Positions 18,754 through 27,616 of a DNA stretch of 64,000 nucleotides are shown in pieces. The notes beneath the pieces were generated by a model that saw nothing but the letters and a program-made list of their open reading frames with translations, was not told the DNA's origin and did no database searches. The stretch comes from JBBRBB01 sp963830175. GTDB taxonomy: Bacteria > Bacteroidota > Bacteroidia > Chitinophagales > Chitinophagaceae. How positions within the stretch are numbered: the first letter of the stretch is position 1; every line of letters starts with the position of its first letter. The stretch covers positions 1-64,000 of the forward strand of contig CAWHKV010000004.1 of assembly GCA_963830175.1 (NCBI GenBank), in the 5' to 3' direction. The position numbers and the translations under genes were made by a program.

Positions 18754-19509
18754 ATGAGTTGCGCAGGTAAAAACTTTAAATATCTAAGGAAATTAAGAGG
18801 ATGGACCCAGGAAGAGTTTGCTAGAAAACTTAAAATTAAACGGTCACTTATTGGCGCTTATGAAGAAGAGCGTGCTGAACCCCGTTTGGAAGTGCTGCAA
18901 ACTGTTTGCAATATTTTTAAATTAAGTTTGGATGACCTTTTATTATCTGACCTATCGCAAGTTAACCGCCCATTAAGTTATATAGAAAAGCGAAGAAAGT
19001 TAAAGCTTGAAGAAGGGAACAATGAAATACATTTTGTTCCAGTTAAAGCTGCGGCCGGTTACATGGCAGGCTATGGCGATCCTGAGTTTATTGATGAATT
19101 AAATACATTTACCCTTCCCATGCTTGCGCCAGGTAACTATAGGGCATTTGAAATTATTGGGGATAGCATGTTACCCACCCCCAGTGGAAGTGTAATTGTT
19201 GGCGAAAAAATCGAAGACCTGGAAGAAGTGAAAAACAATAATACTTACATCGTTATTACTAAAAAGGAAGGAATTGTTTACAAACGTATAATGCGCAATA
19301 CGCGTTATAAAAATAAAGTAAGCCTGATAAGCGATAATCCACAATATGAGCCTTACAATATAAATTCAGAAGATATTTTAGAAGTATGGAAAGCTCAAAT
19401 GACCATTACAAAAGCCAATACGCAACAAAGATGGGATGTAAACCAACTTGCGGGTTTAGTCACTAACCTGCAACAACAGGTAACAACTTTAAAAAAGAAA
19501 TATAATTAG
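18754..19509 (+). CDS. HTH-XRE / S24 LexA-like transcriptional regulator
   Basis: The N-terminal helix-turn-helix (about residues 5-60) reads FKYLRKLRGWTQEEFARKLK and SLIGAYEEERAEPRLEVL. The C-terminal half (about 85-215) is a peptidase-S24-like domain: KAAAGYMAGYGDPEFI contains a possible Ala-Gly cleavage site, GDSMLP the catalytic serine region, and IVYKRIMR the lysine region. A C-terminal coiled-coil (LVTNLQQQVTTLKKK) follows. The start at 18754 is preferred to the longer 18733. It could be a self-cleaving repressor; targets are unknown, though the DUF5916 gene follows on the same strand. Confidence 0.87.
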   Translation: MSCAGKNFKYLRKLRGWTQEEFARKLKIKRSLIGAYEEERAEPRLEVLQTVCNIFKLSLDDLLLSDLSQVNRPLSYIEKRRKLKLEEGNNEIHFVPVKAAAGYMAGYGDPEFIDELNTFTLPMLAPGNYRAFEIIGDSMLPTPSGSVIVGEKIEDLEEVKNNNTYIVITKKEGIVYKRIMRNTRYKNKVSLISDNPQYEPYNINSEDILEVWKAQMTITKANTQQRWDVNQLAGLVTNLQQQVTTLKKKYN

Positions 19510-19531
19510 CCTACCATTTAACAAATTTTGG

Positions 19532-19562
19532 TTTGGGCAACATTTTTTGAAGTTTACATTTG
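19532..19562 (+). promoter_or_regulatory. Bacteroidetes-type promoter for the DUF5916 gene
   Basis: TTTG at 19532-19535, 19 bp, then TACATTTG at 19555-19562 exactly match the Bacteroidetes -33/-7 consensus. Transcription would begin near 19569, leaving a very short leader before ATG 19578. Confidence 0.6.
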
Positions 19563-19577
19563 CTGCAAACCAATTGA

Positions 19578-22040
19578 ATGCACTTTTTTCTCAGGGTTTC
19601 AGGTATTCTTTTCTCAATACTATTTTTCTGCGTCAAATTAAATGCGCAGGTTGCTATAAACGCCAAAACATTAAAAGCTGTTAAGGTAGATCAGCAACCA
19701 AAGTTAGACGGAAGCCTGTCAGATGCTGTTTGGCAGAATGTTATTCCTGCAACAGATTTTGTTGAGAATTTTCCAAACTTTGGTCAGCCGGCAATGGTTA
19801 AAACCGAAGTAAAACTTATTTATACCGATGCCGCAATTTACATAGGAGCGTATTTGTATGATACACCATCACTTGTTAGAAAACAGCTTACTCAACGCGA
19901 CCGGGAGGAGTTTCAGGACGTTGATAATTTTGGTGTTGCTTTCGATACTTATAAGGATAAACAAAATGCCTTTCAGTTTATAGTTACGGCTGTAAATGTG
20001 CAAAGCGATGTGCGTATAGCAGCAACAACCGGCCGAGATTTTGATTATAACTGGGATGCAGTTTGGGACAGCAGGATCGGAATGACAGACAGTGGATGGA
20101 TCGTTGAAATGATGATACCTTTTTCAGCCATCCGTTTTTCGAAAGAAGATATTCAGGATTGGGGAATCAACTTCTCACGCTTTATTAGAAGAACCAACCA
20201 AAAATTATTTTGGAACCCCATTAATCCTAAAGAAAATGGGTTTGTAAATCAATTCGGAACCCTTGCCGGCCTGGAAAACCTGCAGCCACCTTTAAGGCTT
20301 TCATTCCTTCCATATATTTCGTTAGGTTACCAGAATATTCCTACAAACACAGGCGCTATAAACAACTATTTGTACAATGGTGGTATGGATGTTAAGTATG
20401 GAATAAATGAGAGCTTCACCATGGACATGACGTTGATCCCCGATTTCGGACAGGTGCAGAGCGATAATGTTATTCTTAATTTAAGTCCTTTTGAACAACG
20501 CTTTTCAGAAAACAGGCCTTTTTTCACAGAAGGAACTGAACTTTTTAATAAAGCAGGAATTTTTTATTCCCGCCGGGTGGGCAGCACACCGGGCGGATAC
20601 TATAATGCACTACAATTGGCTGACGACAGCGGGTACAACATCATAAAAAACCCTGCACGCACACAACTATACAATGCAACAAAAATTTCTGGTAGAACAA
20701 AACATAATTTAGGAATAGGAATTTTTAATGCTGTTACAGCTCCCATGTTTGCAGATCTTGAAACGAAGGACGGAACGGCCATTCAGGTGCAAACAGAACC
20801 CCTGGCAAACTACAATATTATCGTGCTGGACCAGGCGTTGAAAAACCGGTCGTACATAAATTTTACGAATACTAATGTTATAAGAAACGGTTCTGCCCGC
20901 GACGCCAATGTATCTGCCTTAAGCATGTCAATCTTTGACCCTAATAACGTTTATAATCTTCAATTAAGGGGGGCGTATAGTATTATAAAAGGGGAAGATC
21001 CCCATGAAGGTTTTGCAACCAATATAGAATTTGGGAAAGTGAGCGGCAATTGGCAATGGGAATTTGAGAACTCTATATTTTCCGAAAATTTTGATCCCAA
21101 CGATCTCGGATTTTTACGGGTACCAAACCAAATGGAAAACCAGGCCCGGTTGCAATACTTCCAGTTTCAGCCCGGCAAGGTTTTTAACTACCGGCAATAC
21201 ACCTTTTCGGTGGAGCAAAATTACCTGTTTAAACCCCTTAACTACCAGGAGACCCGCATTCGCGGAAGGTTTTTACATGTATTCAAAAATTTCTGGGATA
21301 TTACTGCGCGGGTAGATGCCTCACCTGGATGGTCAAATGATTATTTTGAGTTACGCACCCCGGGAAGGGTAATGAAAAAAACACCTTTTGTGTTCTTTTC
21401 CCTTAGCGGAAGCACTGATAGCCGAAAAAAATTATTTCTGGAATATTTTGCTGGATTTGCTGATTTCTCACCCATTAAAAACGATCCTTTCTATCTCACC
21501 AATTTTTCTGTTCGTTACCGGTTCAGTCCAAAATTCAGTGTTGATATTACAGAAGAAAGACAGGATGATAAAGGCAACTTTGGCTGGGTAACTTTTGATG
21601 AAGCTACAGGCGAACCCGTTATAGGTTTGCGACGTATAAAACAGTTTACCAGTACAATGAATGCGGTTTACAATTTTAAGGCTAGAATGAGCCTTAGTAT
21701 GCGCATACGCCATTATTGGAGTAATGTGCATTACTTAAATTTTTATGATGTAAAGAATGATGGATTCTATTCCATTAGAAGTTTTCAGGAAGGGTATGAT
21801 AAAAATTTTAATTTGTTTAACCTGGATATGTTTTATTCATGGGATTTCAGATTAGGAAGCCGCCTTTTAATTACGTGGAAAAATGCCCTTGGACCCGATG
21901 CAAGTATTGATGGTATGATGTATAACAGGTATGCAAATAATTTAAAACAATCTTTTTCAATACCCCACAGCAATGAAGTGAGTGTGAAGTTTGTGTACTA
22001 CATAGATTATCTTGACCTAAAGAAAAAGAAGAAAGATTAG
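19578..22040 (+). CDS. DUF5916 protein with N-terminal CBM9-like domain
   Basis: An 820-residue secreted or outer-membrane protein. The signal MHFFLRVSGILFSILFF ends near LNAQ. A carbohydrate-binding-9-like domain follows (about 35-230: PKLDGSLSDAVWQNV, VKLIYTDAAIYIGAYLYD, WDAVWDSRIG, GWIVEMMIPFSAIRF), and then a long DUF5916 region with the signature SPFEQRFSENRPFFTEGTELF and alternating strands typical of an outer-membrane barrel. The molecular function of DUF5916 is not established. The gene overlaps convergent ogt by 4 bp. Confidence 0.88.
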   Translation: MHFFLRVSGILFSILFFCVKLNAQVAINAKTLKAVKVDQQPKLDGSLSDAVWQNVIPATDFVENFPNFGQPAMVKTEVKLIYTDAAIYIGAYLYDTPSLVRKQLTQRDREEFQDVDNFGVAFDTYKDKQNAFQFIVTAVNVQSDVRIAATTGRDFDYNWDAVWDSRIGMTDSGWIVEMMIPFSAIRFSKEDIQDWGINFSRFIRRTNQKLFWNPINPKENGFVNQFGTLAGLENLQPPLRLSFLPYISLGYQNIPTNTGAINNYLYNGGMDVKYGINESFTMDMTLIPDFGQVQSDNVILNLSPFEQRFSENRPFFTEGTELFNKAGIFYSRRVGSTPGGYYNALQLADDSGYNIIKNPARTQLYNATKISGRTKHNLGIGIFNAVTAPMFADLETKDGTAIQVQTEPLANYNIIVLDQALKNRSYINFTNTNVIRNGSARDANVSALSMSIFDPNNVYNLQLRGAYSIIKGEDPHEGFATNIEFGKVSGNWQWEFENSIFSENFDPNDLGFLRVPNQMENQARLQYFQFQPGKVFNYRQYTFSVEQNYLFKPLNYQETRIRGRFLHVFKNFWDITARVDASPGWSNDYFELRTPGRVMKKTPFVFFSLSGSTDSRKKLFLEYFAGFADFSPIKNDPFYLTNFSVRYRFSPKFSVDITEERQDDKGNFGWVTFDEATGEPVIGLRRIKQFTSTMNAVYNFKARMSLSMRIRHYWSNVHYLNFYDVKNDGFYSIRSFQEGYDKNFNLFNLDMFYSWDFRLGSRLLITWKNALGPDASIDGMMYNRYANNLKQSFSIPHSNEVSVKFVYYIDYLDLKKKKKD

Positions 22041-22522
22041 AATAAGGTTTGAATGCCATTCAGCACTTTAAACTCGTGTTGCAATAACCATTTTTTACGC
22101 CACAGTCCGCCGGAATAACCAATAAGGCTTTTGTCGCTGCCTATTACGCGGTGGCAGGGAACAATAATGCAGATCTTATTTTTACCATTGGTTGATGCAG
22201 CTGCACGTATGGCCTTTGCATCACCTATTTTTTGAGACAATTCAAAGTAAGAAATGGTTTTGCCGTAGGGAATTTGTAACAATTCGCCCCATACCCTTTG
22301 CTGAAATTCAGTGCCCGGCTGGTTTACAGGCAGGTCAAAACTCCGGCGTTTACCATTAAAAAATTCAATCAGTTCTTCCGTACATTGGTGCATTACTTCA
22401 CTTATCCCAGGCTCCCCACGTTCCATTTGGTCTGCATTGTCAACAAAAGATAGGTCAGTGATGCAATGTTCAGTACCACCAATTTTAATTAGGCCTAAAG
22501 GACTTTTGTAATATGTGAAGTA
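22037..22522 (-). CDS. ogt: Methylated-DNA--protein-cysteine methyltransferase, start codon unclear
   Basis: A suicide enzyme that removes O6-alkyl groups from guanine. The active-site motif IIVPCHRVIG is intact, with FQQRVWGELLQIPYGKTISY (DNA-binding helix) and SGGLWRKKWLLQHE downstream. Homology extends upstream of the first in-frame Met (22426) through YFTYYKSPLGLIKIGG to about 22522, but no ATG/GTG/TTG exists between there and the upstream in-frame stop. Either the start codon is miscalled or mutated, or a rare initiator is used. Full length would be about 161 residues, normal for Ogt. Confidence 0.88.
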   Translation of the reverse strand, partial: YFTYYKSPLGLIKIGGTEHCITDLSFVDNADQMERGEPGISEVMHQCTEELIEFFNGKRRSFDLPVNQPGTEFQQRVWGELLQIPYGKTISYFELSQKIGDAKAIRAAASTNGKNKICIIVPCHRVIGSDKSLIGYSGGLWRKKWLLQHEFKVLNGIQTLF

Positions 22523-22616
22523 GGTACTAAGCAGAAATAAAATTTTAAAATTATAGGCCGGTCACTTTATCTGCCGGTTGATCTTTAAAAATAATTGAAG
22601 TTTTCTTAAATTGATG

Positions 22617-22946
22617 TTACCCTATTTTATTTCCGTTAGAAACTGCTTTCCCGGGTTCAAGCAAAATCACCTCATTGGCATCATCGTAGATACCCAGTAC
22701 AAGACATTCACTTTTAAAATTGGCTATTTGTTTTTCGGGAAAATTAACAACGGCTATAACCTGTTTGCCTAATAGTTCTTCTTTTTTATAATGCCTGGTA
22801 ATTTGGGCAGAAGATCTTTTTATACCGAGTGGGCCAAAATCAATCCATAATTGGTATGCCGGCTTACGGGCTTTTTCAAAATCCTTAATCTCGGTAATGG
22901 TGCCACATCGCATATCCACTTTTTCAAAATCAGCCCATGATATCAT
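22617..22946 (-). CDS. csaA: CsaA-like tRNA-binding domain protein
   Basis: A 109-residue OB-fold protein of the tRNA_bind family, related to the C-terminal part of methionyl-tRNA synthetase and B. subtilis CsaA, a chaperone-like protein proposed to bind presecretory proteins. DFEKVDMRCGTITEIKDFEKARKPAY, QITRHYKKEELLGKQVIAVVNFPEKQIA and VLLLEPG-type endings are all visible across the sequence. Complete; divergent from osmC. Confidence 0.92.
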   Translation of the reverse strand: MISWADFEKVDMRCGTITEIKDFEKARKPAYQLWIDFGPLGIKRSSAQITRHYKKEELLGKQVIAVVNFPEKQIANFKSECLVLGIYDDANEVILLEPGKAVSNGNKIG

Positions 22947-23012
22947 AAGTTTGAAGTTTAAAATTTATAATGCAACTTGCAACAGTTAATCACCCCATAA
23001 AAATATAATAAT

Positions 23013-23423
23013 ATGAAACGACACGCAACAGCGGTTTGGAATGGCTCCGGAAAAGATGGAAAAGGTAAACTTTCTACACAAAGTAGTGCAATATCTGAAA
23101 CTCAGTATTCTTATAAATCGCGTTTTGAAGAAGGACCGGGTACAAACCCCGAAGAATTAATAGCTGCAGCGCATGCAGGCTGCTTTAGTATGAAATTAAG
23201 TTTTGTTTTGGGTGAAGCCGGGTTTACGCCTGAAACTATTGAAACCACTGGTTATATTACTTTAGATAATGGCGCTATTACAGCATCGCACCTTGTTCTG
23301 AAAGCGAAAGTACCCGGTATTGACCAGGCTAAATTTGAAGAAGCAGCAAACAATGCCAAGGAAAACTGTCCTGTAAGCAAATTATTGAATGCTGATATAA
23401 CATTAGAATCTACCTTATTATAA
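23013..23423 (+). CDS. osmC: OsmC-family peroxiredoxin
   Basis: A dimeric thiol peroxidase that detoxifies organic hydroperoxides. The 136 residues contain both catalytic cysteines, in AAAHAGCFSMKLSF and AKENCPVSKLLN, and the family opening ATAVWNGSGKDGKGKLST. The stop overlaps the start of the GNAT gene (TAATG), so the two are translationally coupled, and bioB follows 19 bp later. Confidence 0.95.
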   Translation: MKRHATAVWNGSGKDGKGKLSTQSSAISETQYSYKSRFEEGPGTNPEELIAAAHAGCFSMKLSFVLGEAGFTPETIETTGYITLDNGAITASHLVLKAKVPGIDQAKFEEAANNAKENCPVSKLLNADITLESTLL

Positions 23424-23866
23424 TGCAAATAATTATTCAACAGGCTATGCCAGAAGAGGCGGGGATCATTGCCCCGCTTTTTAATAAATATCGTACTTTC
23501 TACGAGCAGCCCGAAGATATAGAGGGGGCAACAAAATTTATTGAGGATAGACTGTTGCATAATGAATCTGTTATCTTTATCGCGTACGAAGATGAGAAGG
23601 CAATAGGTTTTACGCAGTTATACCCCATTTTTACCTCTGTAGGCATGCAAAAAACATGGATTTTAAATGATCTGTTTGTTGATGAAAAATGCAGAAACAG
23701 GGGAGTGGGAAATAAGTTAATGGACGCTGCCGTGCAGCACGCCAAACTAACAAACAGTAAATGGCTGATGCTGCAAACCCAGTCGAAAAACGAAGGTGCG
23801 AGAAAACTATACGAACAATATGGATGGAAACAAATGGATGATGTATTTTTTTCCATTGATGTATAA
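23423..23866 (+). CDS. GNAT-family N-acetyltransferase
   Basis: A 147-residue acetyltransferase. The acetyl-CoA-binding motif is VDEKCRNRGVGNKLMDAAV (R/QxxGxG/A), and the downstream LQTQSKNEGARKLYEQYGWK is the usual GNAT C-terminal strand and helix. It overlaps osmC by 1 bp and lies 19 bp before bioB, so an osmC-GNAT-bioB transcript is likely. The substrate is unknown. Confidence 0.92.
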   Translation: MQIIIQQAMPEEAGIIAPLFNKYRTFYEQPEDIEGATKFIEDRLLHNESVIFIAYEDEKAIGFTQLYPIFTSVGMQKTWILNDLFVDEKCRNRGVGNKLMDAAVQHAKLTNSKWLMLQTQSKNEGARKLYEQYGWKQMDDVFFSIDV

Positions 23867-23885
23867 TAAAAATTGAAAGACGGCC

Positions 23886-24881
23886 ATGCAATACGGAATA
23901 AGAAATAATTGGACAATCAATGAAATTGAAAACCTGTATAATACCCCGCTGTTAGAACTAATTTCTACAGCTGCTTCGGTACATAAAGAATATAATGATA
24001 CTGCAGAAGTTCAGGTATGCACTTTATTAAGTATTAAAACAGGCGGGTGCTCAGAAGATTGTGCTTACTGTCCGCAGGCTGCACGTTATAACACCGGTGT
24101 AAATGTGCAGGCATTAATGAAAAAAGATGAGGTGCTGGCATATGCCCAAAAAGCAAAAGAAGCAGGCAGTACCCGTTTTTGCATGGGGGCAGCATGGCGC
24201 GAAGTGCGTGATAACCGCGATTTTGATCGGGTACTTGATATGGTTAAAGGTGTAAATGCAATGGGCATGGAAGTGTGTTGTACGCTGGGTATGTTAACTG
24301 AACACCAGGCTGAAAAGCTTGCAGATGCCGGTTTACATGCATATAACCACAACCTGGATACATCGTCTGAATATTATGAAGAGATTATTAGTACCCGCAC
24401 ATTTGACGATCGCTTAAAAACCCTTGATAATGTACGCAAAGCCGGCGTTACGGTTTGCTGCGGTGGTATTATTGGCCTTGGTGAAACCCATAACGACAGA
24501 ATTAAAATGCTTCATACGCTTTCTACCATGCCACAGCATCCGGAAAGTGTGCCCATAAATGCATTGGTACCGGTAGAAGGTACCCCACTTGCCAATAACC
24601 CACGTGTAGATATTTGGGATATGGTACGAATGATTGCCACGGCACGCATACTTATGCCTGCAACTATGGTTAGATTGAGTGCGGGAAGAACAGCTATGAG
24701 TGTGGCCGAACAAGCACTTTGTTTTCTTGCAGGAGCCAATTCAGTTTTTGCCGGTGATAAATTACTTACTACTCCCAACCCTTCGTTTGATGAGGATAAT
24801 GCTATGTTTCAATTGCTGGGTTTAAAGCCCCGTAAAGCATTTAAAGATGAGCGAAAGCTCGATGAGGTTTTTGCCGGTTAA
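23886..24881 (+). CDS. bioB: Biotin synthase
   Basis: A radical-SAM enzyme that inserts sulfur into dethiobiotin. The 331 residues include the [4Fe-4S] motif GGCSEDCAYCPQ (C55, C59, C62), TRFCMGAAWRE, YNHNLDTSSEYY, GGIIGLGET, PINALVPVEGTP and RLSAGRT, which holds the arginine ligand of the [2Fe-2S] cluster. The protein is complete. No other biotin genes are in the window, so bioB is separated from bioADF here. Confidence 0.97.
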   Translation: MQYGIRNNWTINEIENLYNTPLLELISTAASVHKEYNDTAEVQVCTLLSIKTGGCSEDCAYCPQAARYNTGVNVQALMKKDEVLAYAQKAKEAGSTRFCMGAAWREVRDNRDFDRVLDMVKGVNAMGMEVCCTLGMLTEHQAEKLADAGLHAYNHNLDTSSEYYEEIISTRTFDDRLKTLDNVRKAGVTVCCGGIIGLGETHNDRIKMLHTLSTMPQHPESVPINALVPVEGTPLANNPRVDIWDMVRMIATARILMPATMVRLSAGRTAMSVAEQALCFLAGANSVFAGDKLLTTPNPSFDEDNAMFQLLGLKPRKAFKDERKLDEVFAG

Positions 24882-24897
24882 TAAAAAAAAATATTTG

Positions 24898-25593
24898 TTA
24901 TGCCGGGTTAAGTGCCATTAGCGAATTGGCAGTTAAGCCCTGCGCATTAACTAGGTAATCAGTTGCCCTGTTATCATTTTTTTGAGAAAAAAACTTGTTA
25001 GCTGTTTTGCATATCCTGTTTATTTCTTCAAATATTTCATTACCCATTTTTCTGCGGTCTTCTATGGCAATATCACTGTCTGCGGTAAAATCTTCCAGTG
25101 CATCGATGGCATTATCATAAGCATGGTTTGCCTGGTCGAATTCTTTAAGCATATTATCTGTAAAGCCTGCCCCGCTTAAGGTTGCCATATTATTATGGGC
25201 ACGGCGGCAAATTCTTTTATATGCTTTTATTTTTTCCGCATCTGATAGGGTAGAGAAATTTTCAAAGCCAAAACTCCTGAAACGTGCGCTGTTTTCACTG
25301 AAGGTAATCTTTGCAATGTTCAATAGTTTTTCTGCCAGGGTTTCACATTTTCCAGAAGCCATATCCCGGTCAGCTATTTTAATAGATAATTCAGCCTTCC
25401 AGTCGTCATCATTCAACGTGTCATCAAGGTCAATTCTTTTGTTTTGCAAGGCGTGAAGACGTTCCATTGTAATACCCTTAGCACTTAGTTCATTCAGATC
25501 GCGGTGTGCAAGATCACAAATTTTATCGGTAAGCTGAACAAGGGTTTTGTCACTGAAGTTATAGGTTCTTCTAATTTCTTTAATTCTGAACAT
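24898..25593 (-). CDS. Hypothetical all-helical protein
   Basis: A 231-residue soluble protein beginning MFRIKEIRRTYNFSDKTLVQL, with no signal peptide or membrane segment. Composition is rich in Asn, Asp, Ala, Glu and Lys, and regularly spaced hydrophobic residues suggest a helical bundle. Two stretches look related (SFGFENFSTLSDAEKIKAYK / SGAGFTDNMLKEFDQANHAY), hinting at an internal duplication. No family was recognised. It is convergent with bioB, 16 bp apart. Function unknown. Confidence 0.75.
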   Translation of the reverse strand: MFRIKEIRRTYNFSDKTLVQLTDKICDLAHRDLNELSAKGITMERLHALQNKRIDLDDTLNDDDWKAELSIKIADRDMASGKCETLAEKLLNIAKITFSENSARFRSFGFENFSTLSDAEKIKAYKRICRRAHNNMATLSGAGFTDNMLKEFDQANHAYDNAIDALEDFTADSDIAIEDRRKMGNEIFEEINRICKTANKFFSQKNDNRATDYLVNAQGLTANSLMALNPA

Positions 25594-25677
25594 TGGATAG
25601 TTTTTATTGAGCCAACACTAAATTAATTAATCCTCCATGTGTACAAGGAATACTTATTCACTTAATGTTGAATATGC

Positions 25678-25722
25678 AAAATGGAAGCATATTTTTTCTT
25701 AAACGAAAAAACGCTCCCATTT
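25678..25722 (-). terminator. Probable terminator of the alpha-glucan operon
   Basis: AAATGGAAGC (25678-25687) and GCTCCCATTT (25713-25722) form a 10-bp stem with one G-T wobble and a 25-nt A/T-rich loop. It sits 18 bp beyond the GH13 stop on the minus strand. The U-tract is weak. Confidence 0.5.
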
Positions 25723-25739
25723 AATATATTTCTCAACAA

Positions 25740-27611
25740 TTACTTAATCAAGTCAAAAACAAAACTTTGATGGGGTTCTATTGTAACAACATCCTGGTAA
25801 GGGTAAACGGTATTGGTTTGTATGTCCCGGCCAGATTTATAGCCAGTTAGCCTCTCCTTAAACCGGCGCATGTCTATACTTTGTGGTTTGTCTGATGTGT
25901 TTAGCATGCACATTACCGATTGGGTGTCGGTATACCTGAAATACACATACACACCATTTTCCGGAACATATTGCATAAACTTTCCCGTGGTTATGGCTAA
26001 AGAATTTTTTCGGAAATTAGCCAGGTTTCTTACATAATTAAATGCATCCTGTTCTGCCTGTGTTCTGCCTGAGGAGGTAAACTTATTAACAGAATCGCCC
26101 TGAAAACCACCCGGAAAATCTTTTCTAACTTCTGCATCTGTAGGATTCATGAAATTTTTCATGAGCACTTCTGTTCCATAATACATATTCGGTATTCCCC
26201 GCTGTGTAAGTAATAAAGTAATGCCCATCATATATTTATTCATGTCTTCACCTACTACAGAAAAAAATCGGTTCTGGTCGTGGTTATCGAGGAATATGGC
26301 ATTACGCATGGGGTCCTGGTAAAGAATATCCTGAACAAGTGTATTGTATAATTTCATGATCCCGGAGGTCCAGCCAAACTCTTCGTTTAAAGAAGCAAGT
26401 GCTGCACCAAACCATTGAAAATCTGTTACGCCCTGCAAATTACTTTTCCATGGAACGTTGAGGTTATTGCGCATGTAATATGCCTGTTCTGTTACAGACT
26501 GCATGGTGGTTTCGCCAAAAATGGTGATGGATGGATATTCTATATATAGCGCCTGGTTAACATCATTTAAAAAATCGCGGTCACTGTAGAAGTAAGTGTC
26601 TACCCTCCAGCCATCAACACCAAATTCTTCCACCGTCCAAACAGCATGCTGAATGAGGTATGTTGCTACAAAAGGATTTTGCTGATTAAAGTCTGGAAGA
26701 AAAGGTGTGAACCATCCATTTACTGCAACATTATAATCTATTTCTGATGCATAGGGATCTACCAGTGGCTGATCTTTATACGACGTATTGGTGTAGGTTG
26801 GCCACCTGTTGAACCAATCCATAGATGGCTTGTCTAAAAATAAAATATGCTTATCGCCCACATGGTTATAAACTGCATCCTGTACCACTTTTAAGCCTTT
26901 GGCATGTGCCGAATCTACCATTTGTTTATATCCTTCATTTCCTCCAAACCTTTTATCAATTATATATTGATTGGTAAAATGATAACCGTGGTAAGAACTG
27001 CGCTGCGTATTGTTCTCAACAGTATGCGCGGTATTATTTTCTATAACGGGGGTTAACCACAATGCGGTTATCCCAAGATCTTTCATATAGTCCAGGTGAT
27101 TAATAACACCTTTAAAATCCCCGCCATGGCGAAGAAAGGGGCTATTTCTGTCAGCTTCCGTATCATTCAGATCGGTAAATTTATCGTTACTCTCATCACC
27201 ATTACTGAACCTGTCTGGCATAATGAGGTAAATAAAATCTTTTGAAGTGATGCCCTGGGCAAATTCAGTTCCGTTGCCACTGCGTCTCGCCTTAAGTTGC
27301 CAGGCAATATTTTCAGATTTTCCATCGGAAGCAAACTGAATATTTACTGTGCCCGGGTTTGCTGTTGGAAGAATAATGATGTCTAAGGCAATGTATCGTT
27401 TGTTAGCAAAGTCTTGCTTTTTCACAATTTGAACGCCGGGGTAATTTATAGTTACCTGTTTTTGATACAGAGGTTTATCATCACTTCTAATAAGCAATTG
27501 AATTTTATTCATTTTCATTCCAACCCACCAGTTGCCCGGGTAAATGGAAATTTCAGCCATAGAAGATATCGAAACAATCGCGAGTAGTAGAATACAAAAA
27601 AAATGCTTCAT
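25740..27611 (-). CDS. Glycoside hydrolase family 13 (SusA/cyclomaltodextrinase-like)
   Basis: A periplasmic alpha-glucan hydrolase of 623 residues. The signal MKHFFCILLLAIVSISSMA is followed by an N-terminal Ig-like cyclomaltodextrinase domain (about 20-115), the (beta/alpha)8 barrel (about 125-530) and a C-terminal beta domain. GH13 regions are visible: I DAVYNHVGD, II GWRVDTYF (nucleophile Asp), III TIFGETT (acid/base Glu) and IV FLDNHDQNRF. It is the last gene of a three-gene operon, 5 bp after the lipoprotein gene and downstream of a sugar permease, consistent with maltodextrin use. Confidence 0.93.
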   Translation of the reverse strand: MKHFFCILLLAIVSISSMAEISIYPGNWWVGMKMNKIQLLIRSDDKPLYQKQVTINYPGVQIVKKQDFANKRYIALDIIILPTANPGTVNIQFASDGKSENIAWQLKARRSGNGTEFAQGITSKDFIYLIMPDRFSNGDESNDKFTDLNDTEADRNSPFLRHGGDFKGVINHLDYMKDLGITALWLTPVIENNTAHTVENNTQRSSYHGYHFTNQYIIDKRFGGNEGYKQMVDSAHAKGLKVVQDAVYNHVGDKHILFLDKPSMDWFNRWPTYTNTSYKDQPLVDPYASEIDYNVAVNGWFTPFLPDFNQQNPFVATYLIQHAVWTVEEFGVDGWRVDTYFYSDRDFLNDVNQALYIEYPSITIFGETTMQSVTEQAYYMRNNLNVPWKSNLQGVTDFQWFGAALASLNEEFGWTSGIMKLYNTLVQDILYQDPMRNAIFLDNHDQNRFFSVVGEDMNKYMMGITLLLTQRGIPNMYYGTEVLMKNFMNPTDAEVRKDFPGGFQGDSVNKFTSSGRTQAEQDAFNYVRNLANFRKNSLAITTGKFMQYVPENGVYVYFRYTDTQSVMCMLNTSDKPQSIDMRRFKERLTGYKSGRDIQTNTVYPYQDVVTIEPHQSFVFDLIK

Positions 27612-27616
27612 TATTA

